Shown here: positions 44,270-52,949 of the stretch, in pieces | Layout: each line of letters begins with the position of its first letter | How positions within the stretch are numbered: position 1 is the first letter of the stretch | Assembly: GCA_014896305.1 (NCBI GenBank) | Contig: JADBKQ010000013.1 | Span: 1-60,542 of the forward strand | Direction of reading: 5' to 3' | Length of the DNA: 60,542 bases | Source of the DNA: Limnochordaceae bacterium | GTDB taxonomy: Bacteria > Bacillota > Limnochordia > Limnochordales > DUMU01 | The notes under the pieces: model-generated | Databases searched by the model: none | Told to the model about the DNA's origin: nothing | What the model saw: only the letters and a program-made list of their open reading frames with translations | Position numbers and translations under genes: made by a program

Positions 44270-44560
44270 CTACGGGCGAGCCCCTGACGAAAAGAACGCC
44301 CAGTGCGTCCCGGCCTGATGCTCATTGGCGCGGTTGAGTACTCGGGTGGCATCCTGTTCACCAGCACCCGATGTCTCGCTGGGGATGCCGGGGCGTCCAG
44401 CCGGGTAACGACCGGCTGCGGCTGCCTCTGAGGTGTCGAACTCGGACAAATCGTCTGGCTGTTCCGGGTCTTCCAGGTAGACCGCCAGATCGGCCCAAGG
44501 ACAGACCGGTTCGTCGCCGAGCAGGGCGACGACTTCCCACGGCACGATGCTGTAGAGCAC
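44270..44560 (-). CDS. ylzJ: YlzJ-like protein
   Basis: The 96-residue protein begins LYSIVPWEVVAL, the start of the YlzJ family found next to the TepA protease in Bacillota. The C-terminal half is polar and variable. GTG 44560 follows GGGGGGAG. It is downstream of tepA on the same strand. Function is unknown. Confidence 0.75.
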   Translation of the reverse strand: MLYSIVPWEVVALLGDEPVCPWADLAVYLEDPEQPDDLSEFDTSEAAAAGRYPAGRPGIPSETSGAGEQDATRVLNRANEHQAGTHWAFFSSGARP

Positions 44561-44773
44561 GGATTTCTCCCCCCTTTCGGCGGCCTCGACGGGCGCTCGC
44601 CCATGGTCCGTGTGGCCCGACGTCTCTCCCTGTGCGGTTGTTGGTCAAAATCGACACCAAACTCAGCTATAGCGGCCGGGCCTCAATGTCCCCCTGTGTG
44701 CATGGATTGGCACGCCCCATCACCCATCCTCGCAGGAAACAACGCCCACCTCTACACGCGAGCATGCCTATCT

Positions 44774-45712
44774 CTACACGTAAGGATCAAACGTCCAGGG
44801 CTGAAATGGCTGCACCGCCAGGGGAGGCCCTTCGCGCGGGGGCAAAGCAGGAATCCGGCTGGGGGTCGGGGTTGGAGTCAACCCAGGGGCTGGGGTAGCG
44901 GGGTGCCGGTCGCCACCGGGGGAAGTGACCCCGCTCGCCGCAGGCAGGGCTGGTTCCCTAGCCCGAATCAGCTCGCGTAGTTTAGCCAACGCTTCCGCCA
45001 CTCCCCCCTCCTCATCGATCAGCCCAACCTCCACTGCCTCACGCCCCACGACTACTGAACCAACGTCCCGGACAAGGTCCCCCGTACGGAACATCAGATC
45101 GCGCAGCTTCTCTTCGGTAATGTGGGAGTTAGCCGTGATGAACCGGATAATCCGGTCCTGCACCTTGTCAAGGTAGTCCAGCATCTGCGGTACCCCCACC
45201 ACCAGGCCGGTCAGCCGTACAGGGTGAATGGTCATGCTGGCAGAAGGAACAATGAAGGAATAGTCGGCGGCCACGGCAATGGGAACACCAATAGAATGGC
45301 CACCCCCCAGGATCAACGACACCTTGGGCTTGGAGAGAGTGTGGATCATCTCGGCAATGGCCAGCCCAGCCTCGATGTCTCCGCCGACGGTGTTGAGCAG
45401 GACCAGCACACCTTTTACTCTGGGGTTTTGTTCGATGGCTACCAACTGCGGCAGCACGTGTTCATACTTGGTGGTCTTGTTTTTCGGAGGCAATACGAAA
45501 TGCCCCTCGATCTGGCCAACAATGGAAAGAAAATGAACGTCCGACTCCATCTCGGTGGGCGGCTGCAACTGCCCCAGCTGCTGCAAGAGTTGCAGACGCA
45601 GCTGAGCAGCATAAGCTCCTGGTTCGTCGCTCGGAGGCGGTGGCGGAATCAGCGCTGGCGGGAGCTGGTCCGCTCCGTCCTCGCTTCGATCGTTGTTCAC
45701 GGTCATTCTCAT
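44774..45712 (-). CDS. tepA: ClpP-like translocation-enhancing protein TepA
   Basis: The 312-residue ClpP-fold protease has [28 protein letters not shown] and the nucleophile segment [38 protein letters not shown] (catalytic Ser in GHSIG), then [14 protein letters not shown]. By family it helps remove or process secreted proteins at the membrane or acts in sporulation. ATG 45712 follows GGAGG; a Pro-rich stretch (about 19-30) and a Pro-rich C-terminal tail are present. Confidence 0.93.
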   Translation of the reverse strand: MRMTVNNDRSEDGADQLPPALIPPPPPSDEPGAYAAQLRLQLLQQLGQLQPPTEMESDVHFLSIVGQIEGHFVLPPKNKTTKYEHVLPQLVAIEQNPRVKGVLVLLNTVGGDIEAGLAIAEMIHTLSKPKVSLILGGGHSIGVPIAVAADYSFIVPSASMTIHPVRLTGLVVGVPQMLDYLDKVQDRIIRFITANSHITEEKLRDLMFRTGDLVRDVGSVVVGREAVEVGLIDEEGGVAEALAKLRELIRAREPALPAASGVTSPGGDRHPATPAPGLTPTPTPSRIPALPPREGPPLAVQPFQPWTFDPYV

Positions 45713-46276
45713 CCAGTCGTTCCTCCACTCCGTGTCCCGTGGCTGGGGACTGCCCCCGATTGGCATCCAAATCCGATGTCCGGGGATTGTTCTCACCTGA
45801 TCCCGGGCCCTTGACTGGTAACTCGCCAGTGCCGCACCCCTGTCCTATACATGTATATGGGGAGCCCGGGGACCGCTTCTTCCACCCATCCCTACCCTCA
45901 CGCTGTTAGCGTTCTCGGATCGCAGCTGGATTACTCGGCCTAAGCCAGAAGAGCCGCGGAGGCAGTCAGAGGCAAAAGCTCCGCCGCCCACACTCTCGCC
46001 CCCTGCAACGGAATAGGCTGGCCTCGACAGTGTGCGACATGAACCCGAGATGGCAGAAGAGCGGTCACCTCCAACATGACCCAGACCGTCCGACAATTGC
46101 TATCAAGGTTTTCCGAAACATTAACCCCCCGGAACCAGGAGAAAACCCAGCTCTCGAAGAACTTCGTCGCTCATGGGCCCCGACCCCGCGCCCCATAGCG
46201 CCCCCCGGAAGAATCTCGTCGCCCGTGGGCCCGTCCTCGCACCCCGTCACTTGCATTCCAAGGAGGGAGCCGCCGA
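45713..46276. other. intergenic region of tepA and the SpoIID-like gene
   Basis: It contains a perfect 12-bp palindrome TATACATGTATA (45846-45857) and the ribosome-binding site AAGGAGG before ATG 46277. No clear housekeeping promoter for the rightward gene was found; sporulation sigma-factor promoters could be present, but I cannot identify them confidently. Confidence 0.4.
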
Positions 46277-48460
46277 ATGCCAGCTGTCCCATCCTCGTGT
46301 GGGTGCATGAACTCTATTGGGATTAGGTCAAGGTTTAGGTTTGCTCTAATTCTAGCGCTTGCGCTACCACTCTTCGTCTGCACTCTGGCTGGCCGGGTCG
46401 CGGCTCAGTCTGAAGGCGTCGCAGTGCCGCCGACCCTGCCACCTCCCACCCTTTCGCCGGGGACCCCTCTCATCCGGGTCGCCATCAGCCGGTCACTTGG
46501 GCTGTACCCCCGCTTTGACCACGATGAGATCAGATTGACCGCTCCTGGCGGGTTGACGGTCTGGGACGCGGCTCACGGCACCCTGGTGTATACCAGCGCC
46601 CCTGGTGAACCGCTCACGTTCCGCACTACGCAAATACCGGGCGACTCGTCTGACCTGTGGCTATGGGGGGAATCTTCGGCCCGCCCCGCCGACGTCACCC
46701 CAGTACCATCCTCCGTTGCTGGAGCCGGCGCAGGGATGGTCACCGGCGGCGGAAGCACGGCGGGCACTCCTGGCCGTCTTCTAGCAGGACCCTTTTCGTC
46801 TGCCGGGGTCTATGTGGCATCTGTACGCCCGGATGAACCTGTGACCGTGCTCTCTCTGCAACGGCCAGCGTCTCAGCCGTATCCCCGTTACCGCGGGGTC
46901 ATGCAGCTTCTGCCTGTGCCGGCGCAGCCCTCCAAACAGCAGTCCTCCCAGCAGCCTAACCTCCGTGCCAACGCCCCCCTGCCGGCAGCACAGGTGGAAC
47001 AAGGTTCACTATGGCTCATTAACTGGCTCTCCCTCGACGAGTACCTCTACAGCGTTGTGCCCATCGAAATGCCTTCTGACTTTGCTCCAGCTGCATTACA
47101 GGCGCAAGCCATCGCAGCCCGCACCTACGCTCTTTACCAGGCGCAGCAGGCCGCCGCCTACCAGTCCAATGCCTCGGCCCGAAGCCCGACGACCCCCATC
47201 CCCGCCTGGGCCGATCTCGGGGACAGCGAAGCCTGGCAGAGCTATTACGGCGTCAGTGTCGAGAAGGCCTCAACCACCGCCGCCGTCCAGGCGACTAGCC
47301 GGCAGGTAGTCACTTACAACGGCCAGGTGATCCCTGCGTTCTACTCGTCCACCGCTGGCGGCCACACAGAGTCAGCGGGCAACGTTTGGGGGCAGCCCAA
47401 CCGGCCTGGCCCTACTCCGCCGTATCTGGTAGGCGTCCCTGACGACCCCTCCTGGGGTGATTTCACCTCAGAGGAACGTTTCCGCCAGTTTCTTGACCAG
47501 TCCATGGGCGGCTCCACTTCTTTTGACGCTCGTTCCCCGTACTATCGCTGGCGATATGAATGGCCCCGGCAGGCGCTGGAAGCCCAGCTTTTCCAGGTAT
47601 TGCGTAGTCTATCCACCGGAAACAGCGGCTGGGTCAAGGGGCCCCCGGTCCCAGCAGATCCTGCGGCGCTTGGCACATTGATCGGGCTCAACGTCTTGCA
47701 ACGCGGGGTGTCCGGGCGGGTGCTACAACTCGAGGTAGTCACCACGGCGGGCCGCTGGCAAGTGTGGGGTGACATGAACATCCGTGCCCTGCTGACGCCG
47801 GCCGGCCGCTCACTTCTGCCCAGTTCCGCTCTGGTGATCGATTTTCTGCCTCCCCCCACCGACACCATGCCCCCCTCCGCAGGCACCACCCCTCCGTCTT
47901 CGCCAAACTTGCTGAACACCCCGCCGCCCCCTATCTCTTCTACGCCCCCCGCTGTGCCGCCACCAACCACCACCCATGCCACTACGCCCACATCCGCTGC
48001 CACCACAACGTCAGCGTCCCCAGCCACCCCCCCACCAGCTTCGTCTGCCTCCATGCCTGCGCCACCTGCCCCCACGCCCGCGTCACCTGGCGTCAACAAT
48101 GGAGCCACCCCGCCCTCCGTCCCGGACGCGGCGGCGTCATCGGGTGTGAGCCATGCTTCGTCTCCAGGCCCAAATACCCCCGCGTCGCCGGCACCGCCTA
48201 CCACCGTAATCATCCGGGGCACCGGCTATGGCCATGGCGTGGGCCTGTCGCAGTGGGGCGCCGACGGCATGGCCCGCTCCGGGTACTCCGCTCCGCAGAT
48301 CATCGCCCACTATTACCCGCAGACTACGCTCGCCCTGGTGCAGCCACCTGCGCCGGGCAGCAATTCGCCCGCTTCCTATCGCTATGAACCACTGCCTACC
48401 CCTCCGGTCACCGCTAACGCCCTCGCCAGCCCACCAACGCCAGCACAGGCATCGACGTGA
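46277..48460 (+). CDS. SpoIID/LytB-family exported protein
   Basis: The 727-residue protein has a signal peptide (about 19-44) and an N-terminal beta region. The SpoIID core is at about 250-470: LINWLSLDEYLYSVVPIEMPSDFAPAALQAQAIAARTYAL, then AFYSSTAGGHTESAGNVWG. A Pro/Thr/Ser-rich stretch of about 120 residues interrupts the domain before its final motif GTGYGHGVGLSQWGA (about 649-663). SpoIID lytic transglycosylases degrade peptidoglycan during engulfment; LytB homologues act on wall in general. It starts at ATG 46277, after AAGGAGGGAGCCGCCGA. The inserted linker is unlike standard SpoIID. Confidence 0.9.
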   Translation: MPAVPSSCGCMNSIGIRSRFRFALILALALPLFVCTLAGRVAAQSEGVAVPPTLPPPTLSPGTPLIRVAISRSLGLYPRFDHDEIRLTAPGGLTVWDAAHGTLVYTSAPGEPLTFRTTQIPGDSSDLWLWGESSARPADVTPVPSSVAGAGAGMVTGGGSTAGTPGRLLAGPFSSAGVYVASVRPDEPVTVLSLQRPASQPYPRYRGVMQLLPVPAQPSKQQSSQQPNLRANAPLPAAQVEQGSLWLINWLSLDEYLYSVVPIEMPSDFAPAALQAQAIAARTYALYQAQQAAAYQSNASARSPTTPIPAWADLGDSEAWQSYYGVSVEKASTTAAVQATSRQVVTYNGQVIPAFYSSTAGGHTESAGNVWGQPNRPGPTPPYLVGVPDDPSWGDFTSEERFRQFLDQSMGGSTSFDARSPYYRWRYEWPRQALEAQLFQVLRSLSTGNSGWVKGPPVPADPAALGTLIGLNVLQRGVSGRVLQLEVVTTAGRWQVWGDMNIRALLTPAGRSLLPSSALVIDFLPPPTDTMPPSAGTTPPSSPNLLNTPPPPISSTPPAVPPPTTTHATTPTSAATTTSASPATPPPASSASMPAPPAPTPASPGVNNGATPPSVPDAAASSGVSHASSPGPNTPASPAPPTTVIIRGTGYGHGVGLSQWGADGMARSGYSAPQIIAHYYPQTTLALVQPPAPGSNSPASYRYEPLPTPPVTANALASPPTPAQAST

Positions 48461-48580
48461 CAGACGCTGACACTTCGTGCAGGGGGAGTGTGAGTCAGAA
48501 GGGAATCACCGGCTTGATGCGAAACAGGGGCATAGGCACGCAAGCCACCGCCAGGACAAAACGGAAAGGAGCAAGACATT

Positions 48581-48886
48581 ATGACGTCAGGCTTTCCATT
48601 CCCCGGTTCTGTCACCATCCAGCCACCCGCTGCTGCTGCGGGCTCCACGATCCGGGCGGAGGTAACCTTCGCTGATCCAACCATAGCCGCCAGGATCCGG
48701 CGGGTCGAAGCCGAGGTTCCGGAATATGGCTACCGCTTTCCCCTCCAGCCTTCGGACAACCGATTCTCCCTTGAGACCCAGGTGCCCTGGGAGGCACCGG
48801 CAGGCCGGTATCGTGTCTTCTTCTACGCCTACAACACCGATGGCGAAGCCTCAGCAGCGCAAGAAGTGCAGTTTACTGTAGTGTGA
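48581..48886 (+). CDS. small hypothetical, Ig-like beta protein
   Basis: The 101-residue protein has no signal peptide (MTSGFPFPGSVTIQPPAAAAG). Its beta-rich second half ends YRVFFYAYNTDGEASAAQEVQFTVV, like Ig-fold domains of surface proteins. ATG 48581 follows AAAGGAG. It is 120 nt downstream of the SpoIID-like gene. No family is certain. Confidence 0.55.
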   Translation: MTSGFPFPGSVTIQPPAAAAGSTIRAEVTFADPTIAARIRRVEAEVPEYGYRFPLQPSDNRFSLETQVPWEAPAGRYRVFFYAYNTDGEASAAQEVQFTVV

Positions 48887-48990
48887 ACATCGAACGCCTG
48901 GCAGCTGGACGCCGAGGTTGCTGGCAAGACTCTGTGTTCGCCTAATCGCTGGCTCGCTTATTTGAGTCGGGCTTGACGGGGGTACATAGG

Positions 48991-49046
48991 AAGGCCGCCC
49001 CCTGCCCGTCGGCTGGGAACAGACCGGCGAGGCGAAGGGCGGCCCT
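48991..49046 (-). terminator. probable terminator of the GHL10 gene
   Basis: AGGGCCGCCC pairs with GGGCGGCCTT on the minus strand around a long loop, beyond the GHL10 stop. No strong T-run; assignment is tentative. Confidence 0.4.
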
Positions 49047-49070
49047 CGCGGAGGAGCGGACTCCCCCGTG

Positions 49071-50504
49071 TCAGAGCCCAAAAGAAGGCTGACTGTTCGA
49101 ATCAGGAGGCGGCTCTCCTGCCGACTCAGTCGGGGGTGTGCCAGGCTCTTGCGGTTTGGGTTCTGTCGCCGGGGAGGGTTGCGACGGTTCCATCCCGTTT
49201 CCAGGGGTTGGCGTCGCAGGCCCGGTTCCCGCAGCCTGGATGAACCCGGTCTGAGTGGCCAAATCGTCCAGGTAGGAAGGGACGTTCGCCATCGACGTGT
49301 AGTCGAAATAGACAACCCCTTTGGCCCCTGCGTCCAGCGACTGCCTGGTCTGATCCAGCAGGGTCGGCAGGTCGTACAGGAGTTTGTACGCGCCCAGGCC
49401 CGCCCAAATCTGGCCGTAGTTCGGGTTTTGCTGGGTAACCAGCGTAGCCCGTTTGATCTGGCTGACGACCACCCTGGTGTCCGTGTTGTAGGCCATGGGC
49501 ACGGCAACATCGATCAACCCTTGCTTGAGCCAGTCGAGCCAGGCCTGACTCTTGTCCGAGAAGGCAGAGCCATAGTCTGCGAAGACAGCAGCGGAAATAA
49601 CAATGTTTGGGCGAATTGCTTTGACCTGGTCGTGAATTTCCTTTACTGTAGCCGTGATGTTGTCGCGTCGGAAGTTTTCCCACGCCTGGTCCAGTTGTCC
49701 CAGCTTCGCAATCCCCTGTTCCTTGCGGATTTCCGCTCTCTTTGTCGCGTCCCGCAGGTCAAGAGGGTCAATTCCGTATTGCTCCCGGAAGATTTCACGC
49801 GCACGCGGGTTATAGCCATAATTACGGCCGGGATAGCGTACGAAATCATGGTGAATGCCGTCGATGTCATACTTCTTCACTACTTCCACAAAGCGCGAAG
49901 TCACCCAATCCCGAACCTCCGGCAAGGCAGGATCGACATACACTCCCTCGATGTCCGAAGGGCGTGCTCCGCTGAAGCCGACGTCGATCAGGTTGTTACC
50001 CTGTGCGTCGTACATGGCCCACTCGGGGTGAACGTTGACCACATGTTGGGGCCAGGCAGGACGATCACCGAAGTTATCGACAAAGAAATCATTGAGCCAT
50101 GCGTGCACCTGCAAGCCGCGAGCATGGGCTAACTCGATGACGGTAGCCAGTGGATCAAAATCTGGCGGGGCGAGCGCCAAGGATTCAGCCGGCGGCAGAA
50201 TGTCCGACTTATAAAAAGCGTCTCCCCGTCCCGACACTTGGACAATCAGCACATTGAAGCCCAGGCGTGCGGCATCATCCACGAATCGCTCGATCGAGTC
50301 GCGGCTGTTTAGTTCATTGCGAACCACCCATAGCGCCCGTACTGCCGGGAGCGAAGTTGGCGCTTCCACCACAGCTGCTCCCCCTTCGGCGGACTGGGCC
50401 TGGCAAGTCGGCAGGTTGAGCCCACTTGCCCAGGCTCCGAACCCAATTGTCACCGCCGTAACCACCGCCCATCTCCGGAGTGTTCTCATCTGCCCGTCGC
50501 GCAA
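49071..50504 (-). CDS. GHL10-family (DUF187/YngK-like) exported glycoside-hydrolase-like protein
   Basis: After a signal peptide (RRWAVVTAVTIGFGAWASG, about 7-25) the barrel begins VRALWVVRNELNSRDSIERFVDDAARLGFNVLIVQVSGRGDAFYKSDILP. It continues with LAHARGLQVHAWLNDFFVDN and YDIDGIHHDFVRYPGRNYGY, the usual GHL10 core. TTG 50504 is chosen because AAGGAGAG is upstream; ATG 50531 and 50489 are alternatives. A Pro-rich C-terminal tail follows. It probably acts on wall or extracellular glycans; the substrate is unknown. Confidence 0.88.
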   Translation of the reverse strand: MRDGQMRTLRRWAVVTAVTIGFGAWASGLNLPTCQAQSAEGGAAVVEAPTSLPAVRALWVVRNELNSRDSIERFVDDAARLGFNVLIVQVSGRGDAFYKSDILPPAESLALAPPDFDPLATVIELAHARGLQVHAWLNDFFVDNFGDRPAWPQHVVNVHPEWAMYDAQGNNLIDVGFSGARPSDIEGVYVDPALPEVRDWVTSRFVEVVKKYDIDGIHHDFVRYPGRNYGYNPRAREIFREQYGIDPLDLRDATKRAEIRKEQGIAKLGQLDQAWENFRRDNITATVKEIHDQVKAIRPNIVISAAVFADYGSAFSDKSQAWLDWLKQGLIDVAVPMAYNTDTRVVVSQIKRATLVTQQNPNYGQIWAGLGAYKLLYDLPTLLDQTRQSLDAGAKGVVYFDYTSMANVPSYLDDLATQTGFIQAAGTGPATPTPGNGMEPSQPSPATEPKPQEPGTPPTESAGEPPPDSNSQPSFGL

Positions 50505-50642
50505 CGTGATCTCTCCTTCCGCACCTTCCATGATTGCAATGTATCCCTTGGCTGAGGGCCACGCCTGGGCGCACCTAGCCCAAGCGAGGGGGCAGAAAGA
50601 GGGTCGCTGGGCCGGCGCCCCCCTTCGCCCACACCGACGTCT

Positions 50643-51404
50643 TTATTTGTTCAACAGGTACTGGATGATGTTAATGCAGAGCTTCTGAAGTTCAGGTTGG
50701 TCGGCGCCACCCGGTATGAAGAGCATATCACCGACATAGATGGTGTTGCCGGCAGGGCCTTCGATGATCGCACCGTTTTGGGCCGGATCGGGCTCCGACG
50801 GCGTGCTCTGGTCGTCGTCATACCATTCGGCCAGAATCTTTCCACCATTGTAGACCTGAACGACCATAGCCTCATTGCGAGGGAAGCGGATCTGGTCTGG
50901 CAACCCGGCAAAAATGGGGTGATCTGCAACGACCACCTTCGCATACCCATGCAATGGTGCGTTGCCAGACCACGTTACCCACGAAATGCCCAGCTCGTCT
51001 GCGAGCTGATAGGACTCCGGACGGGTCTTGGCGTTGTTCTCATCCCGGAAAGAGGCCTGACCCAGGGCAAACAGACGTCCTCCCTGGGCCAGAAAATCCT
51101 TGACGGCCTGCACTTCCGCCGCGGACATCCGCCGGGTATGGGGAAGAATGAGCAGCTTCGCGTCGCCCAGGTTACCCGCTTCGAGGTCTGCCACTGTAAT
51201 ATCCTGGTACGAAATCCCGGCCTTGTCTAACACTCCGTGCAAGACCGCCATATCGGCCTGGTAATCCCAGCCTAAGTCGGAATACCATTGCGCTGTCCGC
51301 TCGCTGTCCAGGACGGCGACATCAGCAGCCTGGGCACAACTCGCCAGCCCTAACCCAGCCGCTAGCACCAAGGTGAATGCCACAGCCCATCCCTGTTTTC
51401 CCAC
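50643..51404 (-). CDS. exported ThuA/GATase-like protein
   Basis: The 253-residue protein has an N-terminal signal peptide (MGKQGWAVAFTLVLAAGLGLASCAQA), with Cys 23 inside a weak lipobox-like segment (LASC). The rest resembles the Rossmann-like ThuA/glutamine-amidotransferase fold: LLILPHTRRMSAAEVQAVKDFLAQGGRLFALG and VADHPIFAGLP near the middle. The catalytic Cys is missing, so it is probably a ligand-binding or hydrolase relative. GTG 51404 follows AGGAGGGG. It lies upstream of the GHL10 gene on the same strand (139 nt apart) and may be co-transcribed. Confidence 0.75.
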   Translation of the reverse strand: MGKQGWAVAFTLVLAAGLGLASCAQAADVAVLDSERTAQWYSDLGWDYQADMAVLHGVLDKAGISYQDITVADLEAGNLGDAKLLILPHTRRMSAAEVQAVKDFLAQGGRLFALGQASFRDENNAKTRPESYQLADELGISWVTWSGNAPLHGYAKVVVADHPIFAGLPDQIRFPRNEAMVVQVYNGGKILAEWYDDDQSTPSEPDPAQNGAIIEGPAGNTIYVGDMLFIPGGADQPELQKLCINIIQYLLNK

Positions 51405-51507
51405 GATCCGTCCCCTCCTACTGTGGGTGTATTCAGAGCCTGTTCGACTCCGGTTCCTCGCCGGGTATTCGATGCAGGCTTTGTAGATCCTTCCTTATGC
51501 GGTGGAC

Positions 51508-51648
51508 ATGTCCAACCTGAAGTTGCTACAGCTGATGGTCGAAGAGGTCTCCGAGCAAAAAGGGGACCAGACTGGGTGTGCCGGTTCCGCCTGCGGGCAC
51601 CTGCCAGCGCTCATGGTTGACCCAGCGAAGGCAGGAATCTGGCTCTGA
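51508..51648 (+). CDS. 46-residue Cys-containing peptide, possible small gene
   Basis: The short frame MSNLKLLQLMVEEVSEQ...CAGSACGHLPALMVDPAKAGIWL uses G/C-ending codons throughout and reads like real protein. It has an acidic helical first half and CAGSAC in the second. There is no good Shine-Dalgarno sequence (GTG 51502 precedes it). It might be a small gene, a peptide precursor, or a remnant of an older gene. Confidence 0.35.
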   Translation: MSNLKLLQLMVEEVSEQKGDQTGCAGSACGHLPALMVDPAKAGIWL

Positions 51649-51690
51649 GGGCTCGTGTGACAACGTCCGAGCCACCAGAACCTGCCAAAC

Positions 51691-51758
51691 AAACTGGGAC
51701 TGCCTGCCAGGACGTTTGGGCGTGGTTTCCCCGCACCGACAAACTGGGTTAAACTGGG
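51691..51758 (+). repeat. AAACTGGG repeated three times upstream of the 51867 gene
   Basis: Exact copies of AAACTGGG begin at 51691, 51741 and 51751, the last two 10 nt apart, one helical turn. Such phasing suits a regulator-binding site, but by itself it is weak evidence. Confidence 0.4.
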
Positions 51759-51866
51759 TATGTCGCCATTGTCGCCCACAGCGGACGAGACGAAACGTCG
51801 GATTGCCCTGAAGCGGTGGAGCCTTGCGGACTCCACCCGGCCCACCCACAGGAAGGGGGATCTCTC

Positions 51867-52505
51867 ATGGAAGCCAGTCCGAAGAAGAGTTACCGAATCC
51901 GGCAATCCAGCTTTCGCTCCGTAACGATCGGCTTTGTTGTGGGAGCTGCCGTCCTGCTGGCGGCAGCTGGTCCTGGCGCAGACGCAGCTGCTTCGCCTTT
52001 ACCGGTTGTGGCCGCATGGAGTACACCGCTCCTACCTGGACGCGAGCGGCCAGCCCCGCCATTACCAGAATGCCAGCTGCCATCCCGCCGACTGCCTATT
52101 CGTCCCGGTCCGATCGTTCACCTAATCCCGCTGGCAGACGCCGAGCCGCGACCCGTTGCACCCACCCTCGTTGATTGGACAGTCGCCCAAGCTGAACGAT
52201 CCGTCCCTTGGGTGAGATACGGTCGACCTCTCGACTCCGAAGAGCTGGCCCAATACGAAGGGGGAATGGGGCCGATGGGGGTCGGGATGCTGGTCGGAGC
52301 CGTGGGCGGAGCGGCCTCGTACGGAGTGGAAGCATGCCTGTCGGGCGAATGGCGCTGGAGCGACTTCGGTTCGTCCGTTTTTTCGGGGGCAGCAGCCGGA
52401 CTCACGATGGGAGCGGCAGCAGGGGGAGGGAAATGGCTGGATCTCGCCAGAGGTGTAGCCGGCGCTGTCGTGAAGAAAGTCGCCGACTGGGCCTGGCCAT
52501 TCTAA
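51867..52505 (+). CDS. exported protein with a glycine-zipper region
   Basis: The 212-residue protein has a signal peptide (about 17-40, VTIGFVVGAAVLLAAAGPGADA). A Pro/Leu/Arg-rich segment follows, then a Gly-rich zipper-like stretch (GMGPMGVGMLVGAVGGAASYG and GAAAGLTMGAAAGGGKW). It ends VADWAWPF. Such stretches occur in bacteriocins and in the membrane-inserting parts of polymorphic toxins. ATG 51867 follows AGGAAGGGGG. A small two-TM gene follows 105 nt downstream, reminiscent of a toxin/immunity or a membrane-protein pair. The function is unknown. Confidence 0.55.
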   Translation: MEASPKKSYRIRQSSFRSVTIGFVVGAAVLLAAAGPGADAAASPLPVVAAWSTPLLPGRERPAPPLPECQLPSRRLPIRPGPIVHLIPLADAEPRPVAPTLVDWTVAQAERSVPWVRYGRPLDSEELAQYEGGMGPMGVGMLVGAVGGAASYGVEACLSGEWRWSDFGSSVFSGAAAGLTMGAAAGGGKWLDLARGVAGAVVKKVADWAWPF

Positions 52506-52610
52506 CCAGTCTCAGGTCTCACCCCCTTTGACGGAGACCGTGCACGCCCCACTAGCCCGTTGGACAGATTCATGCGCAAGCATACGCAAGGAAGGAGGGA
52601 AGGTCGTCAG

Positions 52611-52796
52611 ATGGATGGACCCCGCATGTGGGGGCTGCTGGCCGGGATCATCGTCACAGGTGGGCTTTGGGCCATATATCAGCGCCGCAGTCGCCGCCTG
52701 CCCTGGCGTGGCGCCCTGTTGCAGGCCGCCCTGGTAGCTGGGATATGGGCCGCCATCATGGTGCTGGTTGAGTACGCATTACCAATGAGCCAATGA
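52611..52796 (+). CDS. small two-transmembrane protein
   Basis: The 61-residue protein has two hydrophobic segments (MWGLLAGIIVTGGLWAIYQ and LLQAALVAGIWAAIMVLVEYAL) joined by the basic loop RRSRRLPWRG. ATG 52611 follows GGAGGG. A strong terminator lies 5 nt beyond the stop. It could be an immunity protein or partner of the preceding glycine-zipper protein, but this is inference from size and position. Confidence 0.6.
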   Translation: MDGPRMWGLLAGIIVTGGLWAIYQRRSRRLPWRGALLQAALVAGIWAAIMVLVEYALPMSQ

Positions 52797-52801
52797 CGAA
52801 G

Positions 52802-52847
52802 GCGGAGTCCCCAGGGGCGTGACCGCCCAGCGAGGGACTCCGCTTTT
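52802..52847 (+). terminator. rho-independent terminator
   Basis: GCGGAGTCC pairs with GGACTCCGC and is followed by TTTT. It ends the 51867-52796 pair; the convergent icd-type gene ends at 52950. Confidence 0.8.
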
Positions 52848-52949
52848 CCAGCCGGCAGGGTTCGAAATACATCACAGGGGGTCGAGCCCGGTCCTCCTAG
52901 CCAGTGGGCCGCCTGTTGCATCTGCCTGCCTTGCACTGCCGGCAACCCG

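Noticed and set aside
51495-51905. Minus-strand frame upstream of the glycine-zipper gene
   Set aside because: It runs across the start and ribosome-binding site of the plus-strand gene and looks like the mirror of the short plus-strand coding frame.
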